The notes under the pieces: model-generated
Told to the model about the DNA's origin: nothing
The model's input: the letters and a program-made list of their open reading frames with translations, nothing else
The model's database searches: none
Assembly (NCBI GenBank): GCA_024699575.1
Contig: JAILPF010000391.1
Coordinates: 1-5,169 of the forward strand
DNA length: 5,169 nucleotides
Direction of reading: 5' to 3'
DNA from: Acetatifactor sp.
GTDB lineage: Bacteria; Bacillota; Clostridia; Lachnospirales; Lachnospiraceae
Part shown: piece after piece, positions 1 to 5,169 of the stretch
Position numbering within the stretch: the first letter of the stretch is position 1
How the letters are laid out: the number at the start of each line of letters is the position of its first letter
Translations under genes and position numbers: made by a program

Positions 1-689
1 TATGTGCACTTGAGAAGAGTGCTGATTTTGCAAAGCCTTATATGGATACTTTGTATCAGTGGGTAGAGTATCTGAAGAAACATGGAGAAGACCCGAGCGA
101 GCAGCTGTGCACCGATGACTTTGCAGGTCATCTTGCTCATAATGTAAATCTTTCCGCTAAAGCGATAGTAGGTATTGAAAGCTTTTCGCAGATACTGACA
201 TTGCTCGGTAAAGCAGATGAAGCAAAGGAATATCACGCACTGGCTGAAAAGATGGCAAAGAGTCTTGAGGAACGTGCATTTGATACAGACCATTACACTC
301 TGACCTACGGCGGAAAAGGAACTTTCAGCTTAAAATACAATGTTGTATGGGATAAGTTTTTTGGAAGCAATCTGTTCTCCAAGGAATTTACAGAGAGAGA
401 GATTGCATGCTACATCAAAGAATGTAATGAATACGGAACTCCGCTGGATTCCAGAAAAGATTACACCAAGAGTGACTGGATTTTGTGGGCAACAGCACTG
501 ACAGATGATTGTGATGACCGTAAGAAACTGATTGCTCCGGTTGCCAAGTTCCTGAAGGAGACGAACAGCAGATTCCCGTTCTCTGACTGGTATGAGACGA
601 AAGAGGGATGTCTGCGTGCTTTCAAGGGACGTAGTGTCCAGGGTGGAATTTTTATGCCTGCTTTTATTGACGGAAACAAATGCAAGTGA
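1..689 (+). CDS. Glutaminase A-like protein (DUF4965/DUF1793 family), C-terminal part
   Basis: The frame is open from the left edge (first whole codon at 3, reading CALEKSADFAKPYM) to a TGA at 687-689, so 228 C-terminal residues are seen and the N-terminus lies outside. The ATG at 42 is internal, because the coding pattern continues upstream of it and no ribosome binding site precedes it. Motifs resemble the alpha-helical C-terminal domain of the fungal glutaminase A (GtaA) family: TDDFAGHLAHNVNLSAKAIVG near visible residues 37-57, YTKSDW at 154-159, PFSDWYET at 192-199 and RSVQGGIFMPA at 210-220. Fungal members are secreted glutaminases. For bacterial members the substrate is mostly unproven, so glutaminase activity is only a family-based guess, and the (alpha/alpha) barrel-like fold could also suit a carbohydrate substrate. 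No signal peptide can be judged because the start is missing. The gene is probably co-transcribed with the hydrolase 38 bases downstream. Confidence 0.8.
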   Translation, partial: CALEKSADFAKPYMDTLYQWVEYLKKHGEDPSEQLCTDDFAGHLAHNVNLSAKAIVGIESFSQILTLLGKADEAKEYHALAEKMAKSLEERAFDTDHYTLTYGGKGTFSLKYNVVWDKFFGSNLFSKEFTEREIACYIKECNEYGTPLDSRKDYTKSDWILWATALTDDCDDRKKLIAPVAKFLKETNSRFPFSDWYETKEGCLRAFKGRSVQGGIFMPAFIDGNKCK

Positions 690-712
690 TAGCATAGTCC
701 GTAGAGTATACA

Positions 713-720
713 GCAGGAGG
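713..720 (+). promoter_or_regulatory. Ribosome binding site of the SGNH hydrolase gene
   Basis: AGGAGG at 715-720 sits 7 bases before the ATG at 728. This is a near-perfect Shine-Dalgarno sequence at standard spacing and fixes the start codon. The rest of the 38-base gap after the upstream stop shows no clear promoter or terminator. Confidence 0.85.
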
Positions 721-727
721 ATAACTT

Positions 728-1384
728 ATGGATTTAAAAGGATGTAAAATTAATATCATTGGGGACAGTATTACAGAAGCGGTTGGAACCAGTGAGCCGA
801 AGAATGTGTTCTGGAGATTATTAGGCAGCATAGACGGGGCAGATATGTATGGTGACGGTATAAGTGGTTCACGAATTGCCAGACAAGCATGTCCGTCAGA
901 TGATCCCAGAATGGACCGGTATTTTCGAACAAGAATTCCGGAAATGCGCAAAGATGCAGATGTGATACTAATTTTCGGTGGAACCAATGACTATGGACAT
1001 GGGGATGCTCCAATCGGTAATATGAATGACCGCACGGATGATACTTTTTATGGAGCGCTTCATAATTTGTATTCGGAATTGTTGACAACATTCCCGAAGG
1101 CCCGTGTCGTGGCAATGACGCCATTACATCGTCTGGAGGAAGAACGACAGATTAATGAGAGAGGTATCCGAAATGTCGGGACTCTGAGAGATTATGCGAA
1201 TGTGATTAAAGAGGTTGCTGCTTACTATGCGATTCCGGTTTTGGATTTGTATGAGAAGAGTGGAATTCAGCCGGATCATGAGACCAACAGAGAACTGTAT
1301 CTGCCGGACGGACTTCATCCCAGTGATGCCGGCAACAGAAGAATTTATGAACTTCTCAAAGCTTTTCTGGTTTCAGAATTCTAA
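728..1384 (+). CDS. SGNH/GDSL-family hydrolase
   Basis: This 218-residue protein carries the SGNH blocks in order. Block I is IIGDSITEAVG with nucleophile Ser14. Block II is GDGISGS near residues 42-48, with an oxyanion-hole Gly. Block III is FGGTNDYG, with Asn87. Block V is LPDGLHPSDAG, with Asp194 and His197 as the rest of the triad. All catalytic positions are present, so it should be an active esterase or lipase-like enzyme (acyl or acetyl ester hydrolysis). The substrate cannot be read from the sequence; acetyl groups on sugars are a common target in this family. There is no signal peptide or membrane segment, so it is expected to be cytoplasmic. The start is supported by AGGAGG 7 bases upstream. 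It is probably in an operon with the glutaminase A-like gene before it, and it converges on the ANTAR gene with only 22 bases between the two stop codons. Confidence 0.93.
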   Translation: MDLKGCKINIIGDSITEAVGTSEPKNVFWRLLGSIDGADMYGDGISGSRIARQACPSDDPRMDRYFRTRIPEMRKDADVILIFGGTNDYGHGDAPIGNMNDRTDDTFYGALHNLYSELLTTFPKARVVAMTPLHRLEEERQINERGIRNVGTLRDYANVIKEVAAYYAIPVLDLYEKSGIQPDHETNRELYLPDGLHPSDAGNRRIYELLKAFLVSEF

Positions 1385-1406
1385 GGACAGGTTCGAAAAC
1401 TTTATA

Positions 1407-1991
1407 TCAGGAGTAGGTGCGGATGATTTCCTCCGCAACAGCTTTTTTGGAAAGACTGCGATCCATCGCAGTCTTTTCTATATATCGGTGAGCATCCGGC
1501 TCGCTCATATTAAGCTCTGAAATCAACAACCATTTCGCCTTGTTCACGATACGAATCTCGGTCATCTTGTCTTCGATGGAGGTGGTTTTTTTCTCAAAGA
1601 GACGTAAACGTTCTCTGGCGCTTTCCAGCCAATCAAGGGCGTGAAGAAGAATGACTCTGGAGGTTGGTTTAGACAGGGTAAAAACACCGTAGTCAGCAGT
1701 TTTGCTATGTATCTCAGCATAGATATCTGTTTTGGCAAAGAGTAAAACTGCGGTACGGCTTTCGCTTGATACATCGATTGCAAGACGAATCCCGGCATCG
1801 TCCGGTAAGGGAGAATTGATGATCACAAAATCATAGGATTTCTCTGCCAAAGCGCGTTTGGCGTGGCTTACATTTTTTACGATATGTATGGGACTGTATT
1901 TTGCTTCAGAGAGAAGCTCCGTCAAGGCAGAGGTGAAATTATCAGCGGAAGATACAATGAGTATACTATAGATATGTTCTTTTAAACTCAT
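1407..1991 (-). CDS. ANTAR-domain RNA-binding antiterminator with degenerate receiver domain
   Basis: This 194-residue protein has two domains. Residues about 7-122 have a response-regulator receiver pattern. The phosphoacceptor site is Asn59 (IINSPLPDDAG) instead of Asp, the acidic pair is Ser14-Ser15 (LIVSSADN), the switch Thr is Phe85, and only Lys108 (LSKP) of the active site is kept. Residues about 123-150 look like a helical, coiled-coil linker. Residues about 140-192 are an ANTAR domain (KAKWLLISELNMSEPDAHRYIEKTAMDRSLS and onward). ANTAR proteins bind paired hairpins in nascent mRNA and prevent termination, often in nitrogen or ethanolamine genes. Here the gene follows glutamine synthetase by 42 bases, an arrangement known in solvent-forming clostridia where the antiterminator controls glnA. 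Phosphorylation looks unlikely from these residues, so the signal is probably a ligand or a protein contact (inference). Confidence 0.93.
   Translation of the reverse strand: MSLKEHIYSILIVSSADNFTSALTELLSEAKYSPIHIVKNVSHAKRALAEKSYDFVIINSPLPDDAGIRLAIDVSSESRTAVLLFAKTDIYAEIHSKTADYGVFTLSKPTSRVILLHALDWLESARERLRLFEKKTTSIEDKMTEIRIVNKAKWLLISELNMSEPDAHRYIEKTAMDRSLSKKAVAEEIIRTYS
1418..1437. repeat. Short inverted repeat near the 3' end of the ANTAR gene
   Basis: TGCGGA (1418-1423) and TCCGCA (1432-1437) can form a 6-base-pair stem with an 8-base loop. It lies in the last codons of the ANTAR gene and 14 bases from the stronger 12+12 repeat. On the + strand a run of six T follows, but six other bases come between, so it is a poor terminator alone. 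It may be chance. Confidence 0.35.
1451..1482 (+). terminator. Putative intrinsic terminator of the + strand unit, inside the ANTAR coding region
   Basis: AAAGACTGCGAT (1451-1462) and ATCGCAGTCTTT (1465-1476) are perfect inverted copies with CC between them. On the + strand the arm runs directly into TTTTCTATAT, giving a GC-containing stem followed by a U-rich tract about 67 bases after the hydrolase stop. That is the expected place for its terminator, although the DNA also codes for the ANTAR residues around TAMDRSL. On the - strand the arm is followed by TTTCC and then A residues, which would not work as a terminator, so read-through of the ANTAR gene is allowed. Confidence 0.6.
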
Positions 1992-1994
1992 AAT

Positions 1995-2008
1995 TCACCT
2001 CCTCCTTT
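1995..2008 (-). promoter_or_regulatory. Doubled, near-perfect ribosome binding site of the ANTAR gene
   Basis: The - strand reads AAAGGAGGAGGTGA ahead of the ATG at 1991, so two overlapping GGAGG cores lie 6 and 9 bases from the start. The match to the 16S rRNA 3' end is extended (GGAGGTGA), stronger than that of the neighbouring glutamine synthetase gene. This suggests efficient translation of the regulator. The rest of the 42-base gap (1992-2033) is AT-rich with no hairpin that I can see, so the regulator is probably read from the upstream promoter. Confidence 0.85.
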
Positions 2009-2033
2009 CGAAAAATATTATTATTTGGTGCTA

Positions 2034-3245
2034 TTAGTCATTGCAGTAGATATCCAGAATACATTTCGGAAAATGTTCTTTGAGAAAAGAACTGTTGCGT
2101 GCTATTTCACGGGCTTTTGCCAAGGTGTCAGGTAACTGTGGTAAATCTGCAAGTATCTCTGCATCTGCTTTATACAGATTGACATCCACAGGCGCCGGTA
2201 ATGGAAGTCTGTTTTGAATTCCGTATATTCCGGCATAGATAATCAGAGCAAATGCAAGATAAGCGTTGGACGAACAATCCGGTGAGCGAAGCTCCACACG
2301 TTTATATTCACCGACAGCGGCAGGAACTCTGATAAGCTGAGAGCGGTTTCCCTTGGACCAGGAAATATATTTGGGAGCTTTATTCTGCCCAAAACGTTTG
2401 TAAGAATTCTCGCCGGGGTTTAAAAATACAGTCATATCAGAGACTTTATCCATCATTCCGGCAAGCAGATAATCCATGGAATCCGCATCATCCGTCGATT
2501 TAACGGATACATTGATGTGGAATCCATTGCCGGGTTTGTTTTCCAGGGGCTTTGGGCTGAAGTCGGCGAACAATCCGTTTCTGTGAGCCACTGTTTTGAC
2601 AACAGTTAAAAATGTCATGGAATTATCAGCGGCACTCAAGGGATCGGAATAACGGAAATCAATTTCGTTTTGCCCGGGACCTTCCTCGTGATGGGAACTT
2701 TCGGGATGAATACCCATCTGCTCTAATGTAAGACAGATTTCACGCCGGATATTCTCCCCGCGGTCATCAGGAGCGATATCCATATATCCTGCCTGATCGT
2801 ATGTTTCACCTGTGGGATTTCCATTTTCATCCAGGTTGAACAGGTAGAATTCCTGCTCTGTACCAAACTGAAACTGTAATCCGCAACTCTTGGCTGCTTC
2901 GACAGCCTGTTTTAATATGGAACGTGAGTCGCATTCGAATACAGTGCCATCGGGATAGGAGATGGTACAAAACATTCGAACGACACGTCCGTGCTCCGGC
3001 CTCCAGGGGAGTGGCATTAGGGTGTCGGCATCCGGATGGAGCAGTAAATCAGAATGGGTTTCGTCGCCGAATCCCTCGATTGCCGATGCATCGATAGCAA
3101 TTCCATATTCAAAAGCACGAGGTAATTCTTCGGGCATAATGGATATGTTTTTCTGTTTACCAAATACATCACAAAATGCTAGACGGATAAATTTTACGTC
3201 CTCTTCCTGCACATATTGCATAACCTCTTGCTTTGAATACTTCAT
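2034..3245 (-). CDS. glnA: Short type I glutamine synthetase-like protein
   Basis: This is 403 residues, against about 444 for Bacillus GlnA. It aligns with type I glutamine synthetase, which joins ammonium to glutamate using ATP. The beta-grasp part runs to about residue 100 and the catalytic domain follows. Metal and substrate residues present include Glu130 and Glu132 (GTEQEFYLF), Tyr154, Glu187 (HHEE), Glu194 (GQNE), His243, Arg284 (NSYKR), Arg301 (NRS), Arg306, Glu318 and Arg320 (RVELR). Asp52 of the ammonium site is kept. Several positions differ: Lys289 replaces the flap Glu (Glu327 in E. coli), Ala55 replaces Ser53, Pro238 replaces Asn264, and Asp61 sits where Bacillus has feedback Arg62. 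The usual C-terminal tail is absent. The start ATG has a weak AGGT site 7 bases upstream. It lies 17 bases after the GXGXG gene and 42 before the ANTAR gene. It could instead be a gamma-glutamylamide ligase or a regulatory paralogue. Confidence 0.88.
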   Translation of the reverse strand: MKYSKQEVMQYVQEEDVKFIRLAFCDVFGKQKNISIMPEELPRAFEYGIAIDASAIEGFGDETHSDLLLHPDADTLMPLPWRPEHGRVVRMFCTISYPDGTVFECDSRSILKQAVEAAKSCGLQFQFGTEQEFYLFNLDENGNPTGETYDQAGYMDIAPDDRGENIRREICLTLEQMGIHPESSHHEEGPGQNEIDFRYSDPLSAADNSMTFLTVVKTVAHRNGLFADFSPKPLENKPGNGFHINVSVKSTDDADSMDYLLAGMMDKVSDMTVFLNPGENSYKRFGQNKAPKYISWSKGNRSQLIRVPAAVGEYKRVELRSPDCSSNAYLAFALIIYAGIYGIQNRLPLPAPVDVNLYKADAEILADLPQLPDTLAKAREIARNSSFLKEHFPKCILDIYCND

Positions 3246-3252
3246 ACGTCTA

Positions 3253-3258
3253 CCTGCT
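3253..3258 (-). promoter_or_regulatory. Weak ribosome binding site of the glutamine synthetase gene
   Basis: In the 17-base gap the - strand reads AGCAGG, with AGG at 3255-3253 ending 7 bases before the ATG at 3245. It is clearly weaker than the sites of the two flanking genes. It still supports the ATG at 3245 as the start, and no other Met near the N-terminus has a better site. Confidence 0.55.
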
Positions 3259-3262
3259 TTCT

Positions 3263-3985
3263 TTAATTTGCTACATACATTTGTTTATAGGGATTTTTAC
3301 TGTCCGGTGTGATGACGGTAAAGGGCACGGATAATATTTCTTCCATGTCGTAACCAAAGTCAGAGCAATACTCGGACAGATAATTTTTTATTTCGTTCAT
3401 GTCTTCGTCGGTTGCAACTCTGGAGGTTACCTGTGACGGGAATTTAATATTTTCACATAAGCCGCGCAGATACATATGCCCGCCATGCATACCTGTACAT
3501 GGGAAATTTCCAACGATGGGGCAGTTACTCTCATGTAGGTTCAGGACAATGATAATTCCTCCGGCCTGATATTCACCGAGAAAACTTCCGGCATGACCGC
3601 CGATAATCATGACGGGTATTTTATTTTTGTAAGCTTTCATATGGATGCCTGCACGATAACCGGCATGATCTCTTACATAGATCTTGCCTCCACGCATTGC
3701 ATAACCGGCAGTGTCTCCGATATTGCCGTGAACCAAAATCTTTCCTTCATTCATGGTGTCTCCTACAGCATCCTGCGCATTCCCATGCACGGTGATTTGC
3801 GCATTGTTTAAGTAGGCACCCAGTGCGTTGCCGGGAGTACCTTCAATGATGATTTTCTTAGAAGACATTCCGGCACCGATAAAGCGTTGGCCACAGCATT
3901 CGTCGATGGTATATTCGGTATCGTTCTGACGGAGTTGCTCATTTAATTCCATATAATCCAAATCTTTGGCATGAATCTTTTTCAT
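3263..3985 (-). CDS. Stand-alone glutamate synthase GXGXG (GltB domain 3) protein
   Basis: This 240-residue protein is built around a right-handed beta-helix with Gly-rich turns. Repeats such as GNAQDAVGDTMNEGKILVHG, GNIGDTAGYAMRGGKIYV, HAGYRAG and GGHAGSFLGEYQAGG lie between about residues 50 and 145. This matches the C-terminal GXGXG domain of the glutamate synthase large subunit, which is also found as separate proteins in archaeal-type split glutamate synthases, in N-methylglutamate synthase (GlxC-like), and, more distantly, in formylmethanofuran dehydrogenase C. The domain is structural and holds the amidotransferase and synthase parts together. I chose the ATG at 3985 because GGAGGTG sits 9 bases upstream (4001-3995) and the preceding gene's TAA ends one base before it. 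A longer frame from 4024 would overlap that gene and has no such site. It sits between the oxidoreductase and glutamine synthetase genes, which fits ammonium assimilation. Confidence 0.9.
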   Translation of the reverse strand: MKKIHAKDLDYMELNEQLRQNDTEYTIDECCGQRFIGAGMSSKKIIIEGTPGNALGAYLNNAQITVHGNAQDAVGDTMNEGKILVHGNIGDTAGYAMRGGKIYVRDHAGYRAGIHMKAYKNKIPVMIIGGHAGSFLGEYQAGGIIIVLNLHESNCPIVGNFPCTGMHGGHMYLRGLCENIKFPSQVTSRVATDEDMNEIKNYLSEYCSDFGYDMEEILSVPFTVITPDSKNPYKQMYVAN

Positions 3986-3986
3986 A

Positions 3987-5169
3987 TTATACCACACCTC
4001 CAAATATTTGTTTACGTTTTTCATCAGAAAAGGCTGTTGACGTAGCCTGTTTGCGCAGTGTGTCGAAATCCAGGGTATCCAAGGGAATGTGATTGCGAAT
4101 CAGTGAAGTATAAATACCGGCACGCTCGGTATTTCCAATCAGGATATATCCGGTTAGGTAACCATCTCTGGTATACAGTCTTTTCATGGTATTTCCGGTC
4201 TTTTCCTCATAAAGAGTGCCACCTTCTTCGGCTGAGTAATAAGTACCCGCTGTCATGGCATGCAGACCAAAGAAACCAATGGAATTCATGGGGATAGCCT
4301 GATTAAATTCCTCATCTGCACCTGCCATATTGACTCCGGCACAGTGTCCCTGTATATAGGCATTTGGCAAAATGGCAAGAACTCTTTTCACGTGGTAAGA
4401 GATATCATCGCCCTCTGTGCAGTCACCGGCAGCATAGATATCGGGAATAGAAGTCTCCATTTTGGTGTTTACCAAAATGCCACGGTTCACGTCTCCGCCA
4501 ATATCTTTGAGTAGGGCGGTATTGGCACGCACACCTACCGCAAGCACAAGAACATCGAAAGAGAGTGTTTCACCGCTCTTCATATGCGCCACATTTCCTT
4601 CAAAGGAATCCACACTGTCTTTTAGGAAGAATTGGATTCCGTTTTGCTCTAAATGCTGTTGCATCATGGATGCACAATCTGTGTCCAGGATACTTGAGAG
4701 AACACGGTCTGCAAGATCACAGACGGTAATCTTTGCAACGCGATCTTTTAAGCCTTCCGCACATTTTAATCCAATCAGACCGGCGCCGATAATCAATACC
4801 TTTGACTGTGGAGAGATAGCGCTTTCCAAAGCCAACATATCATCCATTGTCATGAAGGAATATTTTTTATCCACTGTTTCCAGACCTGAAAAGGGTGGTA
4901 CAAAGGGGGAAGAACCGGTGGCGATACAAAGGGTACTATAGGAAATAACCGTATCGTCGTTCAACGTAATTTCTTTTGCGACCGGGTTGATTCGGACAGC
5001 TTCTTTTCCATAGATGACATCGCAGTTCATTCTGGAATAATAGTCGGAATCTCTGTAGCTCATCTTTTTCAAATCTGTCTTCCCTTCCAGATAGTAGGAG
5101 ATGAGAGGACGGCAGTAGACAGGATGTGACTCCTGCGATATGACAATAATTTTAGTGACGGTATCTTTT
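3987..5169 (-). CDS. FAD/NAD(P)-dependent oxidoreductase (pyridine nucleotide-disulfide type), N-terminus beyond the right edge
   Basis: The frame is open to the right edge (first whole codon at 5168), giving 393 visible residues. The upstream part reads KIIVISQESHPVYCRPLISYYLEGK and matches the N-terminal FAD domain of nitrite reductase- or rubredoxin reductase-like flavoproteins. The first GXGXXG FAD motif, about 25 residues, must therefore lie outside. Further motifs by visible residue are the ATG loop CIATGSSP (81-88), the NAD-binding GAGLIG (128-133) and the second FAD contact IYAAGDC (244-250). Asp151 (TVCDLADR), at the end of the second strand of the NAD fold, favours NADH over NADPH. 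There is no redox-active CxxC, so it is not a disulfide reductase. Lying directly before the GXGXG glutamate synthase gene, it probably feeds electrons to a split glutamate synthase, taking the role of the GltD small subunit. A TTG at 5072 is internal, not the start. Confidence 0.92.
   Translation of the reverse strand, partial: KDTVTKIIVISQESHPVYCRPLISYYLEGKTDLKKMSYRDSDYYSRMNCDVIYGKEAVRINPVAKEITLNDDTVISYSTLCIATGSSPFVPPFSGLETVDKKYSFMTMDDMLALESAISPQSKVLIIGAGLIGLKCAEGLKDRVAKITVCDLADRVLSSILDTDCASMMQQHLEQNGIQFFLKDSVDSFEGNVAHMKSGETLSFDVLVLAVGVRANTALLKDIGGDVNRGILVNTKMETSIPDIYAAGDCTEGDDISYHVKRVLAILPNAYIQGHCAGVNMAGADEEFNQAIPMNSIGFFGLHAMTAGTYYSAEEGGTLYEEKTGNTMKRLYTRDGYLTGYILIGNTERAGIYTSLIRNHIPLDTLDFDTLRKQATSTAFSDEKRKQIFGGVV
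3995..4001 (-). promoter_or_regulatory. Ribosome binding site inside the end of the oxidoreductase gene
   Basis: GGAGGTG at 4001-3995 on the - strand also encodes part of the last residues (GGVV) of the upstream oxidoreductase. It lies 9 bases before the ATG at 3985. The stop TAA (3989-3987) and this ATG are separated by one base, so the two genes are probably translationally coupled. This decides the start of the GXGXG gene. Confidence 0.85.

Noticed and set aside
42..44. ATG at 42 as the true start of the first gene
   Set aside because: The frame is open upstream to the left edge, there is no ribosome binding site, and the visible part is only the C-terminal region of a larger family.
1360..1406. 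Terminator for the - strand operon just after the ANTAR stop
   Set aside because: Only a weak 5-base stem (TTCTG/CAGAA on the - strand) is seen, followed by AAG rather than a T run. I could not support a terminator there.
1215..1520. 101-codon open frame on the + strand across the convergent junction
   Set aside because: It is an out-of-frame shadow of the hydrolase end that runs into the opposite-strand ANTAR gene, with no ribosome binding site or known motif.
1992..2033. ANTAR target double hairpin or terminator between glutamine synthetase and the ANTAR gene
   Set aside because: The 42 bases are AT-rich plus the ribosome binding site, and no stem with a hexaloop or GC-rich terminator could be drawn. 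An operon leader would lie beyond the right edge.
2962..3312. 116-codon open frame on the + strand opposite glutamine synthetase
   Set aside because: It is antisense to conserved glutamine synthetase motifs and spans an operon junction, with no family resemblance.
3986..4024. Longer N-terminus for the GXGXG protein starting at 4024
   Set aside because: It would overlap the oxidoreductase end by 38 bases and lacks a ribosome binding site. The ATG at 3985 has GGAGGTG at 9 bases.
4462..4941. 159-codon open frame on the + strand opposite the oxidoreductase
   Set aside because: It lies wholly antisense to a well-supported flavoprotein, resembles no family I know, and has no convincing ribosome binding site.
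5070..5072. TTG as a start codon for the oxidoreductase
   Set aside because: The frame stays open to the right edge, and the upstream codons read KIIVISQESHPVYCRPLISYYLEGK, a recognisable part of the family's FAD domain. The gene is cut by the window edge.

Overview
The window looks like chromosomal DNA of a low-to-moderate GC Firmicute, most likely a clostridial gut or anaerobe lineage of the Lachnospiraceae type. This rests on strong AGGAGG-type ribosome binding sites, tight gene spacing, the style of the proteins, and the pairing of a short type I glutamine synthetase with an ANTAR regulator. The species cannot be named from the sequence. No tRNA, rRNA, CRISPR array, insertion sequence or phage gene is visible, and no stretch longer than 42 bases lacks a gene.

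Two transcription units converge near position 1400. On the + strand (1-1384) there is the 3' part of a glutaminase A-like protein (DUF4965/DUF1793 type), followed 38 bases later by a small cytoplasmic SGNH/GDSL hydrolase. On the - strand, reading from the right edge down to 1407, there are four closely packed genes. They encode an FAD/NAD(P)-dependent oxidoreductase (its start lies beyond the right edge), a stand-alone glutamate synthase GXGXG (GltB domain 3) protein, a short type I glutamine synthetase-like protein, and an ANTAR-domain antiterminator with a degenerate receiver domain. Gaps are 1, 17 and 42 bases, so these four are very probably one operon.

The - strand operon reads as ammonium assimilation in split form. 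Glutamine synthetase would make glutamine, and a glutamate synthase assembled from separate polypeptides would turn it into glutamate using electrons passed by the oxidoreductase. The ANTAR protein would control the operon, or others, by RNA antitermination. The amidotransferase and FMN/Fe-S synthase subunits needed for a complete glutamate synthase are not in the window and would be expected beyond the right edge.

The points that most deserve a second look are: (1) the glutamine synthetase has Lys where the catalytic flap Glu should be, has lost other conserved residues, and lacks the usual C-terminal tail; (2) the ANTAR protein's receiver has Asn for the phosphoacceptor Asp and lacks the acidic pair; (3) a perfect 12+12 base inverted repeat lies inside the ANTAR coding region, placed to terminate the convergent + strand unit, and its - strand form is a hairpin with a hexaloop resembling the ANTAR recognition loop.
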